DNA from: JBOHHM01 sp050725495
GTDB taxonomy: Bacteria; Pseudomonadota; Gammaproteobacteria; Burkholderiales; Burkholderiaceae_C
DNA length: 17,609 nt
NCBI GenBank assembly: GCA_050725495.1
Contig: JBOHHM010000089.1
Coordinates: 1 to 17,609 of the forward strand
Reading direction: 5' to 3'
The translations under genes and the position numbers were made by a program. Shown here piece after piece: positions 6,322 to 13,452 of this stretch. Within the stretch, counting starts at the first letter, position 1; each line of letters opens with the position of its first letter. The notes under the pieces are model-generated. The model searched no databases and had not been told where the DNA came from. It saw only the letters and a list, made by a program, of their open reading frames with translations.

Positions 6322-7392
6322 TCAGATCGACGCGGCGGATGAGCCGCCACGGCTGGCATGCGCGGCGGGCACGCGTGCGGCCCAGGGCCGCTCCTGCTCC
6401 AACTGGCCCAGCATCGCAGCTGTGCCGGCAATCGCTCCTGCGAGGAATGAGCTCCAATACACAAGGTTTGCGGCATGGAACGCCTCTTCGTCGTACATCG
6501 GCCTGGCTTCTTCCACATGGTGGCCGAGCGATGCACAGAGCCGGGCCGCATCCTGTACCGCCTCAATGCACTGCGCGTCGATCGCAGCGCCGCGAAAGCC
6601 CGCGGTGGTGAACGCAATGCGCAAGCGCCGTGGCGCGGTGCTGGTCTCTTGCAGATAAGGCCGCGGCGGGCGGGCGATCACAAAATGGTCACCGAGGCCA
6701 GGCCCTTCGGTAGCGTCCAGCATCGCCGCGCAGTCGCGCACCGTGCGCGACACCACATGTTCGATGCCCATGCCGTGCAACGGATCGCTGGCGTCAGGGC
6801 CCACGGGCGTACGGCCTCGGGTGGGTTTGAGGCCGACCAAGCCGCAACATGCAGCCGGAATGCGAATCGAGCCACCCCCGTCGTTGGCATGTGCCATGGG
6901 CACGATGCCGGCCGCCACCGCTGCGGCCGAACCACCGCTGGAGCCGCCGCTTGAGCGGCTGGTGTCCCAGGGGTTGCGTGTCGCGCCATAAATCACCGGC
7001 TCAGTGGTTGCAGAGAAGCCAAACTCAGCTGTGTTGGTACGCCCCAAGGTCAAGACCCCGCTGCGGCGATAGCGCTGCATGAGGTCGCTGTCGTAAGCCG
7101 CCATGAAGCCACCTTGAACCAAACGGCTGCCCATGTCGCTGGCCACGCCTTTGGCGTGCAGCACCAGGTCTTTGATCAGGAACGGTACACCGTAGAACGC
7201 GCCGCCAGCCGGCTGACTGGCGAACTGCGCCTCCCAGTCGGGCAGCAAGGCAATCACCGCATTGAGCTGGGGGTTGACCTGGGCGCAGGCTTTCAACGCG
7301 AGTTGAGCCAGCTCATGCGGTGCGACCTCGCGGCTGCGAACCCGTTCGGCCAGGCCCAGCGCATCGTACGACGCGTACTCATTCAGATTCAT
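6322..7392 (-). CDS. Amidase, C-terminally truncated (probable pseudogene)
   Basis: A 356-residue reading frame of a second amidase, of a different subfamily from its downstream neighbour. It has a normal N-terminus (MNLNEYASYDALGLAERV), Lys74 in LIKDL, Ser151 in GGSSGG and nucleophile Ser175 in DGGGSIRIPA, then the usual CCGLVGLKPTRGRTPVGP. The sequence stays family-like to about residue 330 (NLVYWSSFLAGAIAGTA). It then ends in a low-complexity tail and a stop, with 25 bases before the next amidase start. Related enzymes are about 450-490 residues, so roughly 100-130 C-terminal residues that complete the core fold are missing. I find no continuation in other frames. A GGGGGGA ribosome binding site precedes the ATG. 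The triad is present, so activity is not excluded, but loss of function is more likely. It may have been cut when the downstream amidase-Bug pair was joined to it. Confidence 0.8.
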   Translation of the reverse strand: MNLNEYASYDALGLAERVRSREVAPHELAQLALKACAQVNPQLNAVIALLPDWEAQFASQPAGGAFYGVPFLIKDLVLHAKGVASDMGSRLVQGGFMAAYDSDLMQRYRRSGVLTLGRTNTAEFGFSATTEPVIYGATRNPWDTSRSSGGSSGGSAAAVAAGIVPMAHANDGGGSIRIPAACCGLVGLKPTRGRTPVGPDASDPLHGMGIEHVVSRTVRDCAAMLDATEGPGLGDHFVIARPPRPYLQETSTAPRRLRIAFTTAGFRGAAIDAQCIEAVQDAARLCASLGHHVEEARPMYDEEAFHAANLVYWSSFLAGAIAGTAAMLGQLEQERPWAARVPAAHASRGGSSAASI

Positions 7393-7445
7393 GCTTTCCC
7401 CCCGTTGATGGTCAAGGTTGAAGCCCGACGCCGGGTTCTCGTGGC

Positions 7446-8564
7446 TCAACCAGGCAGACCATGCAGAGCCGCCATCTCGTCGATGAGCTCCCGCTGCAAA
7501 GCCATGAAGCGCGCCGATGGTTGCTGCAAAGTGAAGAAGTCGCTGAACGGGTCTTGCACTTCGGTGCGATAACCAGACAGTTCTTCGATCACGGCCAGTC
7601 CACAGAACGGCACGCAAGCCTCGGAATAACCACCTTCATGCACGACCACCAGCTTGCCACCGGCATGACGCGTAGCAAGCTGCATGACCTGCCGGGTCAT
7701 CGCGCGGAACGACTCCGGGTGCAGTTGCATTCGTGCGAGCGGGTCTACGCCGTTGGCGTCCAGGCCACTGGCCACCACGATCAACTCCGGCTTGTAGCGA
7801 TCGACGATGGGCAGCACCATCCGCTCGAACGCGTACATGTAGGACTCGTGACCACCGCCGGGCAACAACGGGATGTTGACGTTGAAGCCCAGCCCCTTGC
7901 CCTCGCCCCGATCTTGCGCACCGCTGTAGCCCGGTGGAAAGCAGCCCTCCTGATGAAGCGACAGCGTCAGCACATCAGGTCGGTCATAGAAGATCTGCTG
8001 GGTGCCGTTGCCGTGGTGCACATCCCAATCGATCACAGCGATGCGCTCGACGCGGTGCTGCACCTTCATGGCTTCGATGGCCACGGCGATATTGTTGAAC
8101 AGGCAAAAACCCATGCTGTGCTCGCGCAGGCAATGGTGGCCCGGCGGGCGCGACATCGAGAATGCGTTGCGATGGTCGCCTTTCAGGACAGTGTCCATCG
8201 CCGCTTTGGCCAGGCCGGCCGACAGCTTGGCGATCTCGTAGCTGCCGCGGCCAAAGGGCGCCACCTCGCCGAGGTCGCCGCCACCGGCATCGCTGAGTGT
8301 CTTGAACTGCTCCAGGTAAGACCGGGGATGCACGCGCAGCAGGTCCTGCTCGGTCACCATGGGTGTGCTGTACACAACCAGCTGCTCGGTCAGGCCGGAC
8401 GCATCCATCAGGCACTTGATTCGGCGCTTGGACTCGGGCGACTCGGCCATGCCGCTGCCAGCCATCGGCTGAACCCAGCCGCCCACCGGCAGGAACAGCG
8501 CATGCAGCCCACCCGGGACATGCCAGAGGGTTCGCTCATCGTGAAAGAACGCAGTAGTCTTCAT
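7446..8564 (-). CDS. Class II histone deacetylase-like / acetylpolyamine amidohydrolase family deacetylase
   Basis: A 372-residue zinc deacetylase of the arginase/deacetylase fold. Bacterial members remove acetyl groups from small amines such as acetylpolyamines or from other acylamides. Active-site features are complete: RPPGHH (His143, His144), GFCLFNN, DWDVHHGNGT with zinc ligands Asp181 and His183, ASGLDAN with Asp269, and EGGYSE with transition-state Tyr313. Positions are one residue off those of the characterised Bordetella/Alcaligenes HDAH enzyme, and length is the same type. Start MKTTAFFHDERTLWH fits the family although its ribosome binding site is weak; a GTG 21 codons upstream is less likely. 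No signal peptide, so cytoplasmic. It precedes two amidase genes on the same strand, so the block hydrolyses amide bonds in more than one way. The natural substrate is unknown; a role on proteins is unlikely given the metabolic context. Confidence 0.93.
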   Translation of the reverse strand: MKTTAFFHDERTLWHVPGGLHALFLPVGGWVQPMAGSGMAESPESKRRIKCLMDASGLTEQLVVYSTPMVTEQDLLRVHPRSYLEQFKTLSDAGGGDLGEVAPFGRGSYEIAKLSAGLAKAAMDTVLKGDHRNAFSMSRPPGHHCLREHSMGFCLFNNIAVAIEAMKVQHRVERIAVIDWDVHHGNGTQQIFYDRPDVLTLSLHQEGCFPPGYSGAQDRGEGKGLGFNVNIPLLPGGGHESYMYAFERMVLPIVDRYKPELIVVASGLDANGVDPLARMQLHPESFRAMTRQVMQLATRHAGGKLVVVHEGGYSEACVPFCGLAVIEELSGYRTEVQDPFSDFFTLQQPSARFMALQRELIDEMAALHGLPG

Positions 8565-8647
8565 GGTCGGGCTCGCATTGAAAGAGGTGGATCGGCTCGT
8601 CGAAATGTCTGGCGAACGGGGACTCACGGTACAGGTGGCGGGACCCG

Positions 8648-8686
8648 TCCGAGAGCGTCGTGGGGCGCGTATTCATCGAGATTCAT
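8648..8686 (-). pseudogene. N-terminal stub of an amidase gene following livM
   Basis: Two bases after the livM stop, an ATG opens MNLDEYAPHDALG, which matches the start of the truncated amidase in this window (MNLNEYASYDALG) at 10 of 13 positions. The frame then changes to RVPPPVP and stops at 8624. The position, spacing and start are those of a normal last gene of the liv operon, so an amidase once followed livM and has been lost except for its first 13 codons. The match is short but starts exactly at a well-placed ATG. Confidence 0.6.
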
Positions 8687-8688
8687 CG

Positions 8689-9684
8689 TCACTTGCCTGC
8701 GCCTTCGACGAGCGCCGGCGGCAGGCGCCGCACCGACAGCCCTTGCCAGCCCAGGCGCTCGCGCGCCAGGCCCCACAAACCCCTGGGCGCCCACAAGGCC
8801 ACGCCCACCGCGACCGCGCCCATGGCGATCAGGTACCAGCCGCCGCTCAGGCCGAAGGCGCCGGTCAGCAGCTCGCGCAGCCCGAACCAGATCAGCACGC
8901 CGATCACCGGCCCTTCGATCGTGCCGATGCCGCCGATCAGCGTGACGAACATCATCATCACGACCCAGTTCACGTCGAACGCCGAGTCCGGCGACACGTA
9001 CATCGCCGTCATGTAGTTGGCGGCACCGGCAAGAGCGCAGCCGAAGCCGGAGATCACGAATGCCGGGAAGCGCACGCGCCAGACATCGACGCCGATGCTG
9101 GCTGCAGCGAGATCGTTGTCGCGCACCGTCATCAGCGCCAGCCCGAGTCGCGAGCGCATCAACGCGTGCAGGCCGGCGACCGCGCCGAAGCCGATCGCGC
9201 AGGCGACCCAGAACGCATGCGTCTGAAAGCGCTCGATGTCGACGATGGCCGAGATGTCGAGCGGGCGTCCCGACGTGCTGCCGAGGAACGACGACTTCGA
9301 CACCAGCAGGTAGACGATCTCGGCGAACACCCACAGGCCGACCGAGAAGTACGCATCCTTGAGACGGAACAGCGCCGGCGCCACGATCGCGGCCGACAAC
9401 CCGCCGGCCAGCCCGGCCAGCGGCAGCATCCAGAACGGCCCGACGCCGAGTCGTTGCGACGCGTCGAACAGCACGTAGGCGCCAATGCCGACGAAGGCCT
9501 GCTGGCCGAGCGACACCAGGCCGGTGTAGCCGGCGAGCAGGTTCCACATCTGCGCCATCGCAAGCGCCAGCAGGATCTCGCCGGCGAGCCGCAGCATCCC
9601 GGCATCGGCGAACGCCGGCAGCACGCCGGCGGTGACGGCGCCGGCGCCGAGGATCAACGCGGCCGGAGTGTTCAGCAGCCTCAT
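8689..9684 (-). CDS. livM: Branched-chain-type ABC transporter permease LivM
   Basis: A 331-residue inner-membrane permease, one half of the channel of a type I HAAT importer. It begins with hydrophobic segments and has the family patterns LAGYTGLVSLGQQAFVGIGAY and SRLGLALMTVRDNDLAAASIGVDVWRVRFPAFVISGFGCALAGA, the latter being the cytoplasmic coupling loop that touches the ATPases, then FVTLIGGIGTIEGPVIG. About eight or more membrane segments can be traced. The start ATG overlaps the livH stop by four bases (ATGA), and AGGGGGG precedes it, so the two permeases are translationally coupled. A longer in-frame start (to 10320) runs through livH and is not real. The substrate type is not fixed by the permease; HAAT systems take amino acids, amides, urea and aromatic acids. 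Confidence 0.94.
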   Translation of the reverse strand: MRLLNTPAALILGAGAVTAGVLPAFADAGMLRLAGEILLALAMAQMWNLLAGYTGLVSLGQQAFVGIGAYVLFDASQRLGVGPFWMLPLAGLAGGLSAAIVAPALFRLKDAYFSVGLWVFAEIVYLLVSKSSFLGSTSGRPLDISAIVDIERFQTHAFWVACAIGFGAVAGLHALMRSRLGLALMTVRDNDLAAASIGVDVWRVRFPAFVISGFGCALAGAANYMTAMYVSPDSAFDVNWVVMMMFVTLIGGIGTIEGPVIGVLIWFGLRELLTGAFGLSGGWYLIAMGAVAVGVALWAPRGLWGLARERLGWQGLSVRRLPPALVEGAGK

Positions 9685-10547
9685 CGACGCCCCCCTGCAA
9701 GTCCCGAGGGACGCAGCATCAGGATCACGAAGAACAGCAGGTGCGAGTACAGCGAACCGGCGTTGGAATCGACCTTCTGCCCCAGCAGCTGCGCCACGCC
9801 GAGCGCGATGCCGCCGAGCAGCGCGCCCCAGAACGATCCGAGGCCGCCGATGATGACCACCTCGAACGCCACCAGCAGCCGCTCGACGCCGGAGAACGGC
9901 GTGAACGACGTGCGTTGCGCGAGCAGGAAGCCGGCCACCGCAGCGAACGCCAGCGACAGCCCCATCACGCGGTTGAACACGCGTGCCGGCTCGACGCCCA
10001 TCAGCCGCACGACGCGCGGCGCATCGGCCGTGGCGCGCACCACGCGCCCGAACTCGGTGCTGCGCAGCAGCCACTGCAGCGCGCCGAAGAGCAGTGCCGC
10101 GAGCACCAGCACGAGCAGCGGATAGACGCCGATGCGCAAGCCCAGCACGTCGATGCCGGCGCGGGTCAACGCGCCGCCGTCGATGGCACGCGCATCGGTG
10201 CTGAACACCTCGGCCATCAGGTTGCGCAGGATCACCGACACGCCGAAGGTCAACATCAGCGGTGTCAGAGGGTCGTCGGTGCGCACCGCGCGATTGACCA
10301 TCGTGGCCTGCAGCAGCCATCCCGCCGCATAGCCGGCCAGCGCCACCGGCACGATCATCAGCCAGGGCGGCACCCAGGGCACGGACGCCACCAGGAAGAC
10401 CCCCGCGTACGCGCCGAGCACGACCATCTCCCCATGCGCGAGATTGACGACGCGCATCACGCCGAACACCAGCGCCAGCCCGAGGCCGAACAAGCCGTAG
10501 AGCCCGCCGAGCAGCATGCCGTTGATCACCGTCTCGACCCAGCTCAT
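9681..10547 (-). CDS. livH: Branched-chain-type ABC transporter permease LivH
   Basis: A 288-residue inner-membrane permease, partner of LivM. The N-terminus INGMLLGGLYGLFGLGLALVFGVMRVVNLAHGEMVVLGAYAG is the family hallmark, and STEFGRVVRATADAPRVVRLMGVEPARVFNRVMGLSLAFAAVAGF is the coupling-loop region. FEVVIIGGLGSFWGALLGGIALG and the C-terminal FFVILMLRPSGL are also typical. The chosen ATG has GAGGGG seven bases upstream and gives the usual N-terminus; a TTG further upstream has less support. It follows livF after 48 bases and overlaps livM by four, consistent with one operon. Confidence 0.94.
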   Translation of the reverse strand: MSWVETVINGMLLGGLYGLFGLGLALVFGVMRVVNLAHGEMVVLGAYAGVFLVASVPWVPPWLMIVPVALAGYAAGWLLQATMVNRAVRTDDPLTPLMLTFGVSVILRNLMAEVFSTDARAIDGGALTRAGIDVLGLRIGVYPLLVLVLAALLFGALQWLLRSTEFGRVVRATADAPRVVRLMGVEPARVFNRVMGLSLAFAAVAGFLLAQRTSFTPFSGVERLLVAFEVVIIGGLGSFWGALLGGIALGVAQLLGQKVDSNAGSLYSHLLFFVILMLRPSGLAGGRR

Positions 10548-10595
10548 GACAGCCCCTCGTGGCTCAGTACGCTCAAGCAATCGTGTCTCATGTCG

Positions 10596-11300
10596 TCACT
10601 CCCCGAAGTAGGCCGCGGTGATGCGTTCGCGGCCGATGTCGACGGCCGCGCCGGCCAGCGTGACCTGGCCCTTGAGCAGACACACGACCCGGTCGGACAC
10701 GGCGCAGGCGCGCGCCACGTCCTGCTCGACCAGCACGATGCCCAGGCCGCCGGCGCGGATCTGTGCGAACGACTTGTAGATCTGCTCGATGACCAGCGGC
10801 GCCAGGCCGAGCGACAACTCGTCGCAGAGCAGCAGCCGCGGGTTGGACATCAGCGCACGGCCGATCGCCACCATCTGCTGCTGCCCGCCCGACAGGCTGG
10901 TGCCCGGCCGCGCGCGGAACTCGCGCAGGATCGGAAACAGCTGGTAGATCCGATCGAGATTCCAGTGACCCGTGCGCCGCGTCAGCGTGCCCATCAGCAG
11001 GTTCTCTTCGACGCTCAACGAGGGAAACAACAGCCGCCCCTCGGGTACCATCGCGATGCCCAGCGCGGCGATGCGCTCGGCGCTCAGGTGGGTGATCGAC
11101 TGGCCGAGCAGGCGCAGCTCGCCGCGGCGTGCCGGCACCAGGCCGGCGATGGCGCTCAGCAGCGTGGTCTTGCCGGCGCCGTTGGCGCCGATGAGGGCGA
11201 GCACCTCGCCTTCGGCCAGCGACGCCGACACGCCGAACACGGCTTGCAGATCGCCGTGGAACACGTCGACGCGATCAAGCTCGAGCAGTGGCGTCGCCAT
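10596..11300 (-). CDS. livF: Branched-chain-type ABC transporter ATP-binding protein LivF
   Basis: A 234-residue cytoplasmic ATPase driving the importer. Walker A is GANGAGKTT (38-46), the family EGR motif is in MVPEGRLLFPSLSVEENL, the ABC signature LSGGQ is at 136-140, Walker B is LLLCDE (Asp160, Glu161), and IVLVEQD precedes the switch region. Length is standard for LivF. Start MATPLLEL has GGGGGT upstream and gives a 26-base overlap with livG; an ATG nine codons earlier would lengthen the overlap and the protein beyond the family's usual N-terminus. Its intact signature matters because the partner ATPase has a degenerate one. Confidence 0.94.
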   Translation of the reverse strand: MATPLLELDRVDVFHGDLQAVFGVSASLAEGEVLALIGANGAGKTTLLSAIAGLVPARRGELRLLGQSITHLSAERIAALGIAMVPEGRLLFPSLSVEENLLMGTLTRRTGHWNLDRIYQLFPILREFRARPGTSLSGGQQQMVAIGRALMSNPRLLLCDELSLGLAPLVIEQIYKSFAQIRAGGLGIVLVEQDVARACAVSDRVVCLLKGQVTLAGAAVDIGRERITAAYFGE

Positions 11301-12012
11301 CGTCTGGCACCCCCATGTAGATCTCATGCACGATGGTGCTGTCCATCACCCGCTGCGGCGTGTCCTCAATCAGCTTCTTGCCGAAATGCAGCACCATCAC
11401 GCGGTCGGCGACGGCCTTCAGCGCGTGTGCGATGTGCTCGATCCAGACGATCGCGTAGTCGCTCCTCAGCTCGCGCACCAGCTCGATCAGTAGGCCCACT
11501 TCGCGCTCGGTCAGGCCGCCTGCGACTTCGTCCAGCAGCAGCACCTTAGGCCGGCAGGCGATGCCCTTGGCCATCTCGAGCCGCTTGCGGTCGAGCAGCG
11601 GCAGCGCTCCGGCGAGCCCGCTGGCCTTGGCGCGCAGTCCGGTCCGGACCAGCGCCTCGTCGGCTGCTCGCGCCGCCGCAGCGCCGTGCAGTCCCGCCCC
11701 GAAAGTGGCAGCGGCCAGCGCGTTCTCGTAGACCGTCAGATGCGCAAACGGCTGCGGCACCTGGAACGCGCGGGCGATGCCGCGGCGGGCTCGCACATGG
11801 GCCGGCAGCCCCACCATCTGATGGCCGTCGAGCACGATGCTGCCGCGCTCGGGCGTCGCGAGGCCGGTCAGCAGATTGAACAGCGAGCTTTTCCCGGCGC
11901 CGTTCGGACCGATGACGCCCAGACACTCGCCGCGCTCGATCGCGAAGCCGACCCCGTCGGCGACGACGATCGCGCCGTAGGCCTTGTGCAGCCCTTCCAC
12001 CTCGAGCAACAT
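11275..12012 (-). CDS. livG: Branched-chain-type ABC transporter ATP-binding protein LivG, degenerate signature motif
   Basis: A 245-residue cytoplasmic ATPase, partner of LivF. Walker A is GPNGAGKSS (35-43), the Q-loop is ARAFQVPQPF with Gln84, Walker B is LLLLDE (Asp161, Glu162) and the switch histidine is His193 in WIEHIAHA. Where the ABC signature (LSGGQ, in LivG usually LAYGQQRRLE) is expected, the protein reads ALPLLDRKRLEMAKG at 136-150, so the Gly-Gly-Gln core is missing while the following RLE helix is kept. I recall a HAAT subgroup with similar loss (ALTLAGRKRLE), so this is probably inherited and not decay. The ATPase site formed by this signature with LivF's Walker A would be weak. 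Start is fixed by GGAGG seven bases before ATG; it follows livK by 34 bases. Confidence 0.93.
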   Translation of the reverse strand: MLLEVEGLHKAYGAIVVADGVGFAIERGECLGVIGPNGAGKSSLFNLLTGLATPERGSIVLDGHQMVGLPAHVRARRGIARAFQVPQPFAHLTVYENALAAATFGAGLHGAAAARAADEALVRTGLRAKASGLAGALPLLDRKRLEMAKGIACRPKVLLLDEVAGGLTEREVGLLIELVRELRSDYAIVWIEHIAHALKAVADRVMVLHFGKKLIEDTPQRVMDSTIVHEIYMGVPDDGDATARA

Positions 12013-12046
12013 CGAGTGCCTCCGTCGTGGCGTTGCGCGATTGGCT

Positions 12047-13363
12047 TTACTTGAGCTGCGACAGCAGCTTCAACTCGCCGCCGAGCGGGATCTGCTTCGC
12101 GGTCGAGTTGTGCACCGCCAGCAGCTCGTACGGATGCTTGCTGCCCGCCTTCGTGCGCCGCCACTGGCCGCCGACCAGCGCGGTCTGCGCGACGCTCTTG
12201 ATCGGGCTGTTCTTGAAGTCGACCTTGCCGACCACCGTGTCGAGCGACATGCCGGCGATCGCGGCGCGCACCGCCTTGCGGTCGCGCGGGTCGGCGGCGC
12301 CCTTGAGGGCGGCGAAGGCGGTTTCCCACAGCGCATGCGCGTAGCCGATCGGCTGGGTCCATTGTTTGCCGGTGGACTTCTCCCATTCCGCGGCCAGCTC
12401 GCGCGCCGATTGGCCGGTCAGCGACGACTTGTACGGGAACGTCGGCGTCCACCAGACTTCGGTCGACATGCCGTCGCCGGCATCGCCGAGCGCCTGCAGC
12501 GCGCTCGGGAACAGGAACGCCGCCGCCATCGTGCACACCTCGGGCCGGTAGCCGGCCTGCTGGGCCTGCTTCCAGAAGGTCGCGAAATGGTTGCCGAACA
12601 TGAAGCCCGACGCGATCTGCGCGTTCGCCGCCTTGAACGCCGACACCTGGTTCGAGAAGTCGTCGGTCGCGATCTTGAAGAAGCCGCTCGAGACCTCGGT
12701 GTAGCCGGCGGCCTTCAATCCCGGCGGCAGGCCGGTCTTCGCGTCGGCGAACGCCTTGCCGGGCGGGTTGTCGATGTACAGCGTGCCCACCGTCTTGTTG
12801 GTCTTCACGCTGTCCCACATGCCGACGAAGTTCTTCATCGTGTCCTCGGCACCCCAGAAGAAGTGGAACGAGAACGGGAACCCTTTGTCGGGGGTGCTGT
12901 TGCGGCCGAAGATGAACGCCTGCCACGGCATCATCGTCGAGATCATCGGAATGCCGTTCACGTCGCACAGTTGGCCGGCCGGCCCGGCGGCGTCGCCGTC
13001 CTGAACGATCACCAGATCGACCTTGTCGCGCAGCACCAGGTCGTTGGCGACCTGTCCCGAGCGGTTCGGGTCGGACTGGTTGTCCTTCAGCACGATCTCG
13101 ACCGCGTGGCGCTTGCCCGCGACCTCGATCCCCGCCTTCGCGATCTGGCGGATCTTCTCGAGCTGCCATTGGTCGGCCTCGCCGAATGCGGCGCGCACAC
13201 CCGACAGCGCCGTGATGTAGCCGATCTTGATCGGCCGCGACTGCGCGATCGAGAACAGCGGCAGCGAGCCGGCGGCCGCCGCGACCGCCAGCTTGAGCGT
13301 GCTGCGTCGTCTCGTGTCGACGCGTGTGTCGCAGGTGTCGGGCTTTTGTTCATGGTGCGTCAT
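12047..13363 (-). CDS. livK: ABC transporter substrate-binding protein, type 1 periplasmic binding fold (LivK-like)
   Basis: A 438-residue periplasmic receptor for the importer. A signal with RRRSTLKLAVAAAAGSLPLFSIAQ at about 19-42 could be Tat or Sec; the mature protein starts near RPIKIGYITALSG. Family features: DNQSDPNRSGQVANDLVLRDKVDLVI, a first-lobe strand-loop VQDGDAAGPAGQLCDVNGIPMIS, and a hinge and second lobe after KTVGTLYIDNPPG. At 396 or so mature residues it is longer than E. coli LivK, as in the amide, urea and aromatic acid group. AAGGA lies upstream of the ATG; a 551-residue in-frame extension runs into the neighbouring SDR gene and is rejected. It is the first gene of the liv operon, right behind a good promoter. 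The ligand is not known, but the linked deacetylase and amidases make an amide or N-acyl compound plausible. Confidence 0.93.
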   Translation of the reverse strand: MTHHEQKPDTCDTRVDTRRRSTLKLAVAAAAGSLPLFSIAQSRPIKIGYITALSGVRAAFGEADQWQLEKIRQIAKAGIEVAGKRHAVEIVLKDNQSDPNRSGQVANDLVLRDKVDLVIVQDGDAAGPAGQLCDVNGIPMISTMMPWQAFIFGRNSTPDKGFPFSFHFFWGAEDTMKNFVGMWDSVKTNKTVGTLYIDNPPGKAFADAKTGLPPGLKAAGYTEVSSGFFKIATDDFSNQVSAFKAANAQIASGFMFGNHFATFWKQAQQAGYRPEVCTMAAAFLFPSALQALGDAGDGMSTEVWWTPTFPYKSSLTGQSARELAAEWEKSTGKQWTQPIGYAHALWETAFAALKGAADPRDRKAVRAAIAGMSLDTVVGKVDFKNSPIKSVAQTALVGGQWRRTKAGSKHPYELLAVHNSTAKQIPLGGELKLLSQLK

Positions 13364-13400
13364 GGTGTGTCCTTGTGATCGGTTGGGTGGCACGGGTCGA

Positions 13401-13429
13401 ACATTAGCCCCATTTCGTTTCGTTGTCAA
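13401..13429 (-). promoter_or_regulatory. Sigma70-type promoter for the liv operon
   Basis: On the minus strand a perfect -35 box TTGACA (13424-13429) is followed after exactly 17 bases by TAATGT (13401-13406), 37 bases before the livK ATG. The strand and position fit a promoter starting the livK-G-F-H-M operon separately from the SDR genes upstream. Confidence 0.65.
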
Positions 13430-13441
13430 CAGTATTTGTTG
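13422..13441. promoter_or_regulatory. Operator-like overlapping palindromes at the liv -35 box
   Basis: Two short inverted repeats overlap the -35 hexamer: GTTG-T-CAAC (13422-13430) and CAACA-GTATT-TGTTG (13427-13441). Such placement suits a repressor that blocks RNA polymerase, for instance a GntR- or IclR-type regulator. No regulator gene is in the window, so this is inference from the symmetry only. Confidence 0.4.
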
Positions 13442-13452
13442 CAATGGCGGCC

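Noticed and set aside
6322..6617. A frameshift that would restore the C-terminus of the truncated amidase
   Set aside because: The other two minus-strand frames after about residue 330 show no amidase C-terminal motifs before the next gene starts.
3652..8686. Insertion sequence or transposon as mover of the amidase module
   Set aside because: No transposase, integrase, terminal inverted repeats or target-site duplications were found at either edge; recombination between amidase genes is a simpler idea.
9685..10320. N-terminal extension of LivM to 543 residues
   Set aside because: It overlaps livH and is not membrane-protein-like; the 9684 start gives the normal LivM N-terminus and an ATGA overlap.
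7461..13378. Several long plus-strand frames (464-602 codons) opposite the HDAC-like gene, liv genes and livK
   Set aside because: Low-complexity Arg/His/Gln composition with no recognisable motifs, each opposite a clear minus-strand gene.
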